Program-made: the position numbers and the translations under genes | Notes under the pieces: generated by a model | Told to the model about the DNA's origin: nothing | The model's database searches: none | What the model saw: only the letters and a program-made list of their open reading frames with translations | Source of the DNA: CALXVA01 sp944392465 | Lineage (GTDB): Bacteria; Bacillota; Clostridia; TANB77; CAG-508 | Reading direction: 5' to 3' | Length of the DNA: 64,000 bases | Assembly: GCA_963931155.1 (NCBI GenBank) | Contig: OZ006978.1 | Location: 930,001-994,000, forward strand | Shown here: piece by piece, positions 40,968 through 50,900 of the stretch | Layout: each line of letters begins with the position of its first letter | Position numbering within the stretch: position 1 is the first letter of the stretch

Positions 40968-42689
40968 TTACTGGTCTATTTTCTTTATTTCTTCAAATCT
41001 TTTTACTTTTTGTGTAGTTGTTTTAATCATAGGTTCGTCTGTTATAATTAAATTTTTTATGTGTTTGTATTTTGGCAAACTTGAATTGATTTTTTTTATA
41101 TCTTTCCATATTATATTTTTTAAATCTTCCTCAGAAATTTCCTCATACTTTTCTTTAATATAATCTTTGTTATATACAATTTTTACAGATAAGACTAAAT
41201 CATTGTCTTTAGGTTTTCCAAATACCATAGATTCTGCTACATATGGTAGATTATTAACTAATAATTCTATTTCTTCTGGATATATGTTTTTTCCATTTTT
41301 TAATACTACAACATTCTTTTTTCTACCTGTTATAAATAAAAATCCGTCTTTATCTAAATAGCCAAGGTCTCCAGTATAAAACCAGCCGTCTTTTAATACT
41401 TTTCTTGTTTCTTCTTCCATTTCATAATAGCCTAGCATAATATTTGGCCCTTTAGCAACTACTTCACCAATTCCTTGTTCGTTTGGGTTATCTATTTTTA
41501 TTTCTACTTCAGGAAGTGGCAGTCCAACAGAGCCAAATTTTACACATTTTTCATTTTCTGCAGTTAAAACAGGTGATGTTTCTGTTAAACCATATCCTTG
41601 TACAGCTAAAATGCCAAAATCATAAAATCCTTTTGCTACGTTTTTGTCTATTGCAGAAGCACCGCTTATTACAAAACGGATATTTCCTCCTAAATTATCT
41701 AATATTTGTTTAAATACTTTTCTTCTAATATCAATTCCAAATTTCATTAGTAGATGACTAATTGAATTTGCAAATTTTAGTATTTTAGTTTTTCCTTGTT
41801 TTTCAACTTCAGCATATATTTTTTTATACATAGCTTCTAAAAGAAGTGGTACACATACAAAAACAGATACTTTGTATTCTTTTAAATTTTCTTGAATATG
41901 TCGTAAACCATCACAAAATACATTAGTAACTCCATCTGCTAGAAATAACAGTAATCCGGTTGAACCAAATGTATGGTGTAAAGGTAAAAATGCCAAATTC
42001 ACGTCTGTATCGTATATCTTTTCTGCTAGGTTAATATTATATATATTAGATGCAATATTTTTATTCGAAAGAAGTACTGCTTTAGACATTGAAGTAGTTC
42101 CAGAAGTAAATATTATAGAAGCTATTCCGTTTGGATCTATTTTGTGGTTTTCATATCTTGTATCTCCATTTTTTAATAATAAATTTCCTTTGTCTATTAG
42201 TTCAGCAATTGTTTTAAATGAATTGTCACAATTAGAATTCATGCATATGAATTCTTTTATATTAGGATTATTTTTTTGAATGTTTTGCATACATTCAGAA
42301 TATTCATCTTCAAAAATTACACTATCTACCTTTGCTCTTTCTAAAGATGAGATTATTTCGTGTTCAGGAAGTCCTTTATCCAAAGGGACAGTTATACCAA
42401 CACCACATAAAATAGAAACAAAAGAAAGAGCCCATTCATAACAGTTTTTTCCTATTATAGCAATCCTTTTATTTTCTAATCCTAAATCAATTAGGGCAGT
42501 TCCAAGAGCCTTAAAATCATTATTAAACTTTGTATATGTAATATTTGTGTAGGAAATATTTTTCCCTTCTTTATTTTTTATAATAAATGCATTATTATTA
42601 GGATATTTTTCTATTGCACGATTCATATATTCGCGTATTGTATCATATTTTTCAGCATCATATAATTTTCTATAAACTTTCATAGACAC
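40968..42689 (-). CDS. AMP-dependent acyl-CoA/acyl-ACP synthetase
   Basis: A 573-aa ANL-superfamily enzyme that activates a carboxylic acid, probably a long-chain fatty acid, with ATP and joins it to CoA or another thiol. Motifs: the ATP-binding loop IIFTSGTTSMSKAV (about residues 190-203), GYGLTETSPVLTAEN (about 355), GWFYTGDLGYLDKDGFL (about 433) and the hinge GRKKNVVVLKNGKNIYPEEIE with the C-terminal Lys region. An RBS (aaagaggtg) precedes the ATG at 42689. Unlike typical FadD, the loop has S-M-S-K where T-G-x-P-K is usual; the Lys is kept. The substrate cannot be read from the sequence. It stands alone, not in an operon. Confidence 0.88.
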   Translation of the reverse strand: MSMKVYRKLYDAEKYDTIREYMNRAIEKYPNNNAFIIKNKEGKNISYTNITYTKFNNDFKALGTALIDLGLENKRIAIIGKNCYEWALSFVSILCGVGITVPLDKGLPEHEIISSLERAKVDSVIFEDEYSECMQNIQKNNPNIKEFICMNSNCDNSFKTIAELIDKGNLLLKNGDTRYENHKIDPNGIASIIFTSGTTSMSKAVLLSNKNIASNIYNINLAEKIYDTDVNLAFLPLHHTFGSTGLLLFLADGVTNVFCDGLRHIQENLKEYKVSVFVCVPLLLEAMYKKIYAEVEKQGKTKILKFANSISHLLMKFGIDIRRKVFKQILDNLGGNIRFVISGASAIDKNVAKGFYDFGILAVQGYGLTETSPVLTAENEKCVKFGSVGLPLPEVEIKIDNPNEQGIGEVVAKGPNIMLGYYEMEEETRKVLKDGWFYTGDLGYLDKDGFLFITGRKKNVVVLKNGKNIYPEEIELLVNNLPYVAESMVFGKPKDNDLVLSVKIVYNKDYIKEKYEEISEEDLKNIIWKDIKKINSSLPKYKHIKNLIITDEPMIKTTTQKVKRFEEIKKIDQ

Positions 42690-42940
42690 CTCTTTTTTAA
42701 TTTATTAACCTTTGAGCAAAGTTTAACACAAACATAAAGTATTATCAATCGGAATGAACGTCTAGTCGAAAATGGAATATTTTCAAGTGACTGTTTGCGA
42801 CTTTTTTTAAGGATTTATCATATTAAGTGAAAAAATATAACTAAATATTCCTTTATTGAAACTTGATAAAATTCTAAAAAATTAACAAATCTGAGTAAAA
42901 GTGTGGTATAATATTAATATATATTCAAAAATGGAGATGA

Positions 42941-43195
42941 ATGATTATGACGATGAAACAAAAAGAATTATATAATGTAATTGAAAGTTTACCAGAAGAA
43001 TTATCAAATAAAGTTATAGATTATATAGAATATCTTAAATTTTCTTATATGACAAAAGCTCCAGATGATTTGATTATAAAAGATGATAAAGATTTATTGG
43101 GAAAATTAAAGAAAGGTATTGAAGATACTAATAAAGGAAAAGTATGTTCTATGGAAGAAGCATTTGAAGAAGTTAAGGAAATTTTAGCAAATTAA
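42941..43195 (+). CDS. Antitoxin of a RelB/RelE-type pair (DUF2281-like)
   Basis: An 82-84 aa protein. The N-terminal half (YNVIESLPEELSNKVIDYIE) is the helical pattern seen in small DUF2281-type antitoxins. The C-terminal half is acidic (KDDKDLLGKLKKGIEDTNKG) and ends in SMEEAFEEVKEIL, as antitoxin tails do. The start may be ATG 42947, better spaced from the RBS ggaga (42933-42937) than 42941. A TATAAT at 42907-42912 is a plausible -10. The toxin gene follows after 15 bp. The antitoxin probably neutralises the toxin and represses the operon; that is family knowledge. Confidence 0.78.
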   Translation: MIMTMKQKELYNVIESLPEELSNKVIDYIEYLKFSYMTKAPDDLIIKDDKDLLGKLKKGIEDTNKGKVCSMEEAFEEVKEILAN

Positions 43196-43210
43196 AATGG
43201 AGGTTTTGCA

Positions 43211-43525
43211 TTGGAAGAATATAAGATAGAATTATCTATTCAAGCAAAAGAGGACTATAAAAATATTATTAGATATATAAAATACGAATTATTAGAGCCT
43301 AATATTGCAAAAAGATATGCTAAACTAATAAAAAATGAAATTAATAGTTTGAAATATAATCCGCGAAAATTTGCTATTATTGACTATGATATGATAAAAA
43401 AATATAAATTTAGAAAACTAATTATTAAGCATTATATAGCTTTTTATAGAATTGATGAAGATAAAAAAATAGTAAATGTAGAAAGAATTTTGTATAGTTC
43501 AACTGACTGGGAAAATAAATTATAA
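43211..43525 (+). CDS. RelE/ParE-family toxin
   Basis: A 104-aa protein with TTG start at 43211, seven bases after ggagg. The fold signature is clear: YKIELSIQAKEDYKNIIRYI at the N-terminus, the NPRKFAIID turn, then FRKLIIKHYIAFYRID and VNVERILYSSTDWENKL. RelE members cleave mRNA on the ribosome and ParE members poison gyrase; the sequence fits the ParE/RelE superfamily without choosing between them. It is paired with the antitoxin just upstream. Intact length suggests an active pair. Confidence 0.85.
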   Translation: MEEYKIELSIQAKEDYKNIIRYIKYELLEPNIAKRYAKLIKNEINSLKYNPRKFAIIDYDMIKKYKFRKLIIKHYIAFYRIDEDKKIVNVERILYSSTDWENKL

Positions 43526-43526
43526 A

Positions 43527-43566
43527 TTAAAAAATTGTAGATGTAAAATTTGCAATTTTTTTTTAT
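43527..43566 (+). terminator. Terminator of the toxin-antitoxin operon
   Basis: aaaaattg / caatttttttt with an AT-rich loop and T run, directly after the toxin stop. Confidence 0.7.
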
Positions 43567-43605
43567 TTGATAGGAAATTTCTCTGAAATTCCTATTACAT
43601 AAAAA

Positions 43606-43698
43606 GGCTATAATTACCATTGCCTTTAAGATTTCTTCCTTATAGTCGGAAACCTAAGTTGAAAAGAACAAAGGGGGATTTTGTAGCTTTGTTCTTTT
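43606..43698. repeat. Three-copy structured intergenic element, copy 3
   Basis: 'ggctataattaccattgcct', 'tatagtcggaaacctaagtt' and the hairpin gaacaaag / ctttgttc (43666-43694). It lies in the 353-bp gap between the toxin and cwlD. The rest of that gap is AT-rich with nothing else recognised. Confidence 0.6.
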
Positions 43699-43878
43699 GT
43701 TAAATGTAAAAAGCCTTGACGATAAAATACGAAAAAAGAAAGTATTATGTGAATAAGTAAAAACACATAAGTTACATTGTTTTTAAAAGACTTATCATAA
43801 TAACCTAATTAAAGCATATATTAATAATAAAATATATAGAAAAATTTGAGCATATATAAGCTTAATCGGAGGTTTTAA

Positions 43879-44589
43879 TTGATAATTTTACGAAAAAAAA
43901 GAATAATAACAATGATGGTAATATTACTAATAGCTTTTGGAACACTTTCTATAAATATTTCAAAAGAAGGATTAAAAACAATTGAAACTTCATCAGTTCC
44001 AGTTTCAAACAAGATCGTTATAGTTGATGCAGGGCATGGGCTTCCTGACGGTGGAGCTGTAAGTAGTAATGGAGTTACAGAATCCGAAATTAATTTACAA
44101 ATTGCTTTTAAATTAAAAAACTTATTAGAGCAAGGTGGAAATAAGGTTATTTTAACTCGTTCTGATGAAAATGGCATATATGATGCAAATAGTAATACAA
44201 TAAGAGAAAAGAAAATTTCTGATGTTAGAAAAAGAGTTCAAATAGGTAATAATTCAGGTGCGGATATATTTGTATCTATTCATTTAAACAAAATAGATCA
44301 AAGCAAATATTATGGGTGGCAAACTTTCTACAAAACTGGAAGTGAAAAAAGCAGATTATTAGCTGAGAAAATACAAGAAAGTTTAAATAATGCTATTCAA
44401 AGAGAAAATCATAGAGAGCCTGCTAAATTAAACAGTGTTTATATAATGAAGCATATTGAAATTCCTATATGTATTATAGAATGTGGCTTTTTATCAAATC
44501 CAGAAGAAGAAAAATTACTGCAAACAGACGAGTATCAAGAAAAATTGGCGTGGGGCATCTACAATGGAATAAGCGACTATTTTATGTAA
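43879..44589 (+). CDS. cwlD: N-acetylmuramoyl-L-alanine amidase CwlD (spore cortex type)
   Basis: A 236-aa amidase_3 enzyme starting at TTG 43879, six bases after ggagg. An N-terminal signal/membrane segment (about residues 8-26) precedes the domain with zinc ligands His in VDAGHGLPDGG, Glu in TESEINLQ and His in SIHLNK, and the catalytic Glu in IIECGFLSNPEE. Family knowledge: CwlD, with PdaA, makes the muramic-delta-lactam of spore cortex so that germination enzymes can recognise it. Size and the absence of wall-binding repeats favour CwlD over vegetative amidases. It fits with SpoIIE in the same window. Confidence 0.88.
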   Translation: MIILRKKRIITMMVILLIAFGTLSINISKEGLKTIETSSVPVSNKIVIVDAGHGLPDGGAVSSNGVTESEINLQIAFKLKNLLEQGGNKVILTRSDENGIYDANSNTIREKKISDVRKRVQIGNNSGADIFVSIHLNKIDQSKYYGWQTFYKTGSEKSRLLAEKIQESLNNAIQRENHREPAKLNSVYIMKHIEIPICIIECGFLSNPEEEKLLQTDEYQEKLAWGIYNGISDYFM

Positions 44590-44598
44590 AGGTAAAAT

Positions 44599-44625
44599 GC
44601 CACCCCTGACAGCCCCTAATGGCAC
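44599..44625. repeat. Degraded REP-like palindrome
   Basis: tgccacccctgacagcccctaatggca keeps the outer stem and the GACAG-CCCC core of the palindrome at 20625-20653. It sits ten bases after the cwlD stop. Confidence 0.6.
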
Positions 44626-44682
44626 AGAATAGCTTTATGGATGTACCAAAAAATTGTATAGTATTTTTGGGTATAGATATTT

Positions 44683-44857
44683 GCAGAAAAGAGCCTGTCC
44701 CCGAAGATGACAAAGGTGGCAGAAAAGAGCCTGTCCCCGAAGATGACAAAGGTGGCAGAAAAGAGCCTGTCCCCGAAGATGACAAAGGTGGCAGAAAAGA
44801 GCCTGTCCCCGAAGATGACAAAGATGGCAGAAAAGAGCCTGTCCCCAAAAGTGACAA
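44683..44857. repeat. Tandem array of a 36-bp unit, five copies
   Basis: The unit begins 'gcagaaaagagcctgtcccc' and continues 'gaagatgacaaaggtg'. Starts are at 44683, 44719, 44755, 44791 and 44827; the first three are identical, the fourth differs at its end and the fifth has decayed ('ccccaaaagtgac'). 36 is divisible by three, so both strands stay open, but the frame has no credible RBS, and single units of the same sequence occur between other genes, so it is taken as non-coding. It lies directly upstream of the glucan synthase gene. Confidence 0.85.
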
Positions 44858-44928
44858 AATCAAATGAATAATCTTACACTAATTGGGAAAAATATGTAAA
44901 AAACATATTAACAAGGAGTGTAATTTTT

Positions 44929-47900
44929 TTGAAGACATATAAAATATTAAATACAAAAGGTGCATTGATAGATAATTCTGGTTTGCAAAAATATTTAGAA
45001 AAATTGGCATCTGATCATGTTTTAAAAGAAAAATCAGATAAAAATACTTATCCTATACCAAGAATGATTGAAAATTTTGAATTTATAGCAGATGTATATA
45101 AATTGTTAAATGAGCATATTAAGTTAAAAATACCGATACATCCAGCAGGTGAATGGCTTCTAGATAATTTTTATATAATTGAAGAAACCGTAAAAAGTAT
45201 AGAAAAAGAGATGACTTTAAAAAAGTATACTAATTTTTTAGGGATTGCTAATAGCATAAGTTTTGGTTTTGCAAGAATTTATGTTATTGCAACAGATATA
45301 ATCTCATATACAGATGCAATAGTTACAGGAGAAAGTTTGGTAGAGCTTCTTAGAAGTTATCAAGAGAAGAAAAAGCTTAGTATGGAGGAAATATGGAATA
45401 TTGGTATTTTTTTGCAAATTGCTTTAATTGAAAATATTCGTATGATATGTGAAAAAATTTACTCTGTTCAGGTGCAAAAATACAGGGTAGAAAATATAAT
45501 TGAAAGGTTAGTGGAAAATAAAGAAAAAGATAAATTAAGATTTAATAAACTTGGAGAATATAAGTCTCGAGTAAAAGAATATGGAGAAATGAAGTATCCA
45601 TTTATAGAGTATATGTCATACAAATTAAGGCAGTTTGGAAAAATAGGTTATCCTTTTTTAAATATATTAGAGGAACAAGTGAATAAAATGGGTGTAGATA
45701 TTTCTGAAGTTATAAAAAAGGAACATTTTGATATTGCAGTAAAAAAAGTTTCTATGGGAAATTCTATAACAAGTATAAAAAACATTCAAAGAATTAATTT
45801 TATAGAGATTTTTGAAAAAATAAATCAAGTTGATGATATTTTAAAACAAGATCCGGCTAATGTATATGACAAAATGGATTATAAAACTAAAATTTATTAT
45901 AGAAATACGATTGAGGAAATAGCTAAAAAAACAAAGATTTCTGAAATCTATATTGCGAAAAAGTGCTTGGAGCTAGCTCGTAAAAAGGAAAATCAGGAAG
46001 GCGAAAATTATCAAGAGATTAAACTTAGTTCAGAAGATGTAAAAGTAAAAAAAACAGCTCAATATAACAAAGAAGCACACATTGGTTATTATTTAATAGA
46101 TAATGGTAAAAATATATTACTAAGCGATTTATTAAATAAAAAAATAAGATCTCAGCCAAAAGAAAAAAAGATGAGAATTTTTATTACTTTAAAGATTATT
46201 TTATCTTTGGTATTTTCGGTTTTGTTTGGAATATTTATATTTAGACAGACTAATAGTTACATTTTATTTATTTTATCTGCATTATTATTGTATTTGCCGG
46301 TAGAAAATATTTTAGTTCAAATATTTCAATATGTGCTTAGTAAATTAATTAAACCAAAGCTTATTCCTAAATTGGACTTTCAAAATGGAGTGCCAGAAGA
46401 ATATTCTACATTCGTGGTAATACCAACTATAATAGAGAAACCAGAGAAGTTGGAAAACATGTTTAAGAAATTAGAAACATACTATATTGCAAATAAAAGT
46501 GATAACATATATTTTGCACTTCTTGGAGATGTAACTTCAAGTGATAAAAAAGAGGAAAAATTTGATGAGGAGATTTCTAGAAAAGGTATAGAAATTATTA
46601 GAGAGCTTAATAAAAAATATCCAGATAATAATTTTCCGAAATTTCATTTTATATATAGAAAAAGAAAATGGAATGACAAAGAAGAATGTTATTTAGGATG
46701 GGAAAGGAAAAGAGGGCTTCTAAATCAATTTAATGAGTATATTTTAAAAAATAGTGATAATGAATTTAGAGTAAATACAATAGATATAGAAAAATTGCCT
46801 AAAATTAAATATATAATAACATTAGATAGCGATACAGAACTTGTGCTAAATAGTGGTTTAGAATTGATTGGCAGTATGGCACATATTTTAAACACACCAG
46901 AAATTGTAAATGGAATTGTGAAAGATGGATATGGAATAATAGCACCACGAGTGGGGATAGGTTTGCAAGATTCTTCTAGCACGAAGTTTACTAAAATATA
47001 TTCAGTAAATCCAGGAACTGATGCATATACAAATGCTATATCAGATATGTATCAAGATAATTTTAAAGAGGGAATATATACTGGAAAAGGAATTTATGAT
47101 GTGGAAGTGTTCTCAAAAGTATTAAAAAATGTAATTCCAGAAAATACTGTATTAAGCCATGATTTATTGGAAGGTTCATATTTAAAATGTGGTTTTGCTT
47201 CAGATATTTTGCTAATGGATGGATATCCAAAATCTTATTTAAGCTATAAAACTAGACTATTAAGATGGACAAGAGGAGATATTCAAATTGCTAGATGGCT
47301 TAAAAATAGAGTAAAGAATAAAGAGGGGATAGAAAAAGAAAATCCTTTAAATATTGTTTCAAAATATAAAATATTAAACAATATCGTAAAAAGTATATTA
47401 GAAATAAGTATATTAATATCAATAATTTACTTTGCGATAATAGGAATAGTTAAAAATATTAGAATTTGGCCAATGATTTTATTGCTATTTATATCAATTG
47501 TAATACCATCATTATTAGAATTATTAAATAGAATAATATATAAAAAAGAAGGAGAGAAATTACAAAGAACTTTTTATAAAAGTATTACTGGGGTAAAAGC
47601 TAGCTTTATAAGAGGTTTTTTAAGTATAGGCTTATTACCTGATAAAGCTTTTTCAATGATTAAAACCATAGTAAAAACCATATATAGGATGACTGTTAGT
47701 AAAAAACATTTGTTAGAGTGGACTACTGCAGAAGAAGCGGAAAAAACATCAAAAACAGATATATTGTCTTATTATAAATTAATGTTTAGTAATGTTATTT
47801 TAGGGATTGTATTTTTGTTATTAACTAAAATAAATGTATTATATGGAGTGCTTGGCATTATATGGGTTATAACTCCACGGAATAATGCAATATATAAGCA

Positions 47901-50900
47901 AAAAGGAAAAAGTTAAAAATAATATAGATTTATTATCAAAAGAAGATAAAGAATATATGCTAGAAGTAGGAAAACGAACATGGAACTTTTTTAAAGATAA
48001 TATTACAGAAAAATCAAACTTCTTGCCTCCTGATAATTATCAAGAAGATAGAAAAGAAAAAGTGGTGTATAGAACATCACCTACCAATATTGGGCTTGGT
48101 ATATTATCGGTTATATCAAGTTATGATTTAGGATATGAAAATTTAAATGATACAATTAATTTATTGGATAAAATGTTTGATACAATTTCAAAACTTCAAA
48201 AATGGAATGGACATTTGTACAATTGGTATGATATAGAAACATTAAAACCACTTACTCCTAAGTATGTTTCAACCGTTGATAGTGGAAATTTTATAGGGTA
48301 TTTATATACAGCAAAACAATTCTTTTTAAATATAATAAATAACAAAAAAGATGATATAGAAGAAAAAATTGAAAAAATACTAAATATAATAAATAAAACT
48401 ATAGAAGAAACTAATTTTGCTTGTCTTTATAGTAGTAAAAATAGAATATTTTCAATAGGATTTAATATAGAAGAAAATAGCTTAACACCTTCATATTATG
48501 ATTTACTTGCTTCAGAAGCAAGGCAAGCGAGTTTAATAGCTATTGCAAAAAAAGATATACCAGCTAAGCATTGGTATAATTTAAGTAGAACATTAACTAT
48601 TGTAAACAAATATAAAGGATTAATTTCTTGGTCTGGAACAGCGTTTGAGTATTTAATGCCAAATATAAATATTCCTAAATATCCAGGGAGCATAATAAGT
48701 GAATCTAGTTTATTTGCAATAATGTCTGGGCAAGAATATAGTAAGGAGCTAAAGCTTCCTTGGGGAATATCTGAATCTGCTTTTAATTTAAAGGACTTAA
48801 ATAATAATTATCAATATAAAGCATTTGGAATTCCTTGGCTAGGATTAAAAAGAGGTTTGGCAGATGAATTTGTAATAGCACCTTATGCATCAGTTTTAGC
48901 AATAAATGACTATACAAAAGATGTAATTGAAAATTTAAAATTACTTGAAAAAGAGGGAATGTATAATAAATATGGTTTTTATGAGTCAATAGATTATACA
49001 TTAACGAGATTAAAAAAGAGGCAAAGATCAGCAGTTGTAAAAACATATATGGCACATCATCAAGGTCTAATATTACTATCAATTAACAATTTATTTAACA
49101 ATAATATAATGCAAAATAGATTTATGGAAAATCCAGAAATGAAGTCTGTAGAAATATTGCTAGAAGAGAGAATGCCGGAAAATGTAATTGTGACTAAAAC
49201 CGAAAAAGAAAAAGTAAAAAGAATAAAAAATATTGATTACGAAACATACAGAATTAGAGAAATTCATAAACCATATGAAAAAATTAAAAGTATAAATGCG
49301 ATTTCAAATGAAAATTATTTGGTTGTAGCAGACCAAAAAGGCAATGGATATAGTAAATATAAAGATACGGTTATAAATAGATTTAAAAGAACAGATGAAT
49401 TAGAACATGGAATTCATTTTTATATAAAAAATATTAAGACAAAAAGAATATGGACAGCTGGACAAATGAATTACTTGGCTGTAGCTGATAAATATACAGT
49501 GCAATTTGCACCTGATATGAATAAATATATAAGGCGTGATGGATCTATTGAAACAACAACAAGAATTTTTGTAATGCCAAATGTACCTGTAGAAATAAGA
49601 AGAATAGAAATTAGTAATTTTGGAAATTCTGAAGAAACATTAGAAATAACGAGTGTGATAGAGCCTATCCTTTCTAGTATGGAGGCAGATTACTCACATA
49701 AGGCATTTAATAACCTATTTTTAACATTTGAGTTTTTGGAAGATACAAATACTATAATAGTAAAAAGAAGAGCAAGAGATAATAAAACTAAAGATATGTA
49801 TATGGCAATAAATTTATATACAGAAAATAATGTAATAGGGGACTTAGAATTTGAGTTAGATAAAGAGAAATTTTTAGGTAGACAAAATGTAGAACTTCCA
49901 ATTGCGGTTAGAGATTCAACAGCATTTGGAAGGAAAACAATAACTACACCAGATCCAATTGTGGCAATGAGAAGAACTATAAATGTTATGCAAGGGGATA
50001 AAGTAACATTAAATTTAATTATATCTGTATCTGAAAGCAGAGAAGAAGCAATAAAAAATTTAAATGAAAATATGAATGAAGAAAAGATTGCAAGAGGAAT
50101 AAACTTATCAAAAGCTAAAGTGGAAGCTGAGACAATGTATTTAGGAATAAAAGCACGAAATATAGAGAACTATCAAAAAATACTAGGATATTTAATTTAT
50201 GGAAATCCTTTAAAGAAATTAATGTATAAAGGTAGAATTCCAGAAGAAGCACCATCAACAGAATTATGGAAATATGGTATATCTGGAGATTTGCCAATCT
50301 TTCTTGTGAAAATAAAAGATGTAATTGATATTAGTGTAGTTAAAGATGCTTTAAAGGCATATGAATATTTTAAAATTAAGAATATAAAAATTGATTTAGT
50401 AATATTAAATGAGGAAAAGAAGACATATGATAATTATCTAAATGAAGAAATACAAAATGCAATATTGGATTTGAATTTATTATATATGCAAAACATACAA
50501 GGGGGAATATTTGTATTAAGCAATCTTTCAAAAGAAGAGAAAAAGATAATAGAATATAGGGCAAATGTAATAATAAATGCACATTTGGGAAGTATAGAAA
50601 CTCAATTAAAGGATTTTGAAGAAGAGTATTTAGATATTATAAAGGAAATAGAACCTCAAAAAGAAAATATTCAAATAATAGATGAAGATAATAGAAAAAG
50701 TGTATTTGATTATAAAAATCTAAAATATTTTAATGATTATGGTGGTTTTACACAAGAAGGTAATGAGTATCATATAAGAATAAATAAGAATGAAAAATTG
50801 CCAACTGTGTGGTCAAATATAATGGCAAATGAGAAGATTGGAACTGTAGTTACTGAAGGCATGGGAGGATATACATGGTATAAAAATTCTAGGTTAAACA

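Noticed and set aside
44683..44857. CRISPR array (36-bp repeat)
   Set aside because: Units are directly adjacent with no spacers, and single units are scattered between genes; no cas gene is present.
44619..44867. Open frame through the 36-bp array as a repeat protein
   Set aside because: The period is a multiple of three so frames stay open on both strands by construction; no RBS, and the same repeat is intergenic elsewhere.
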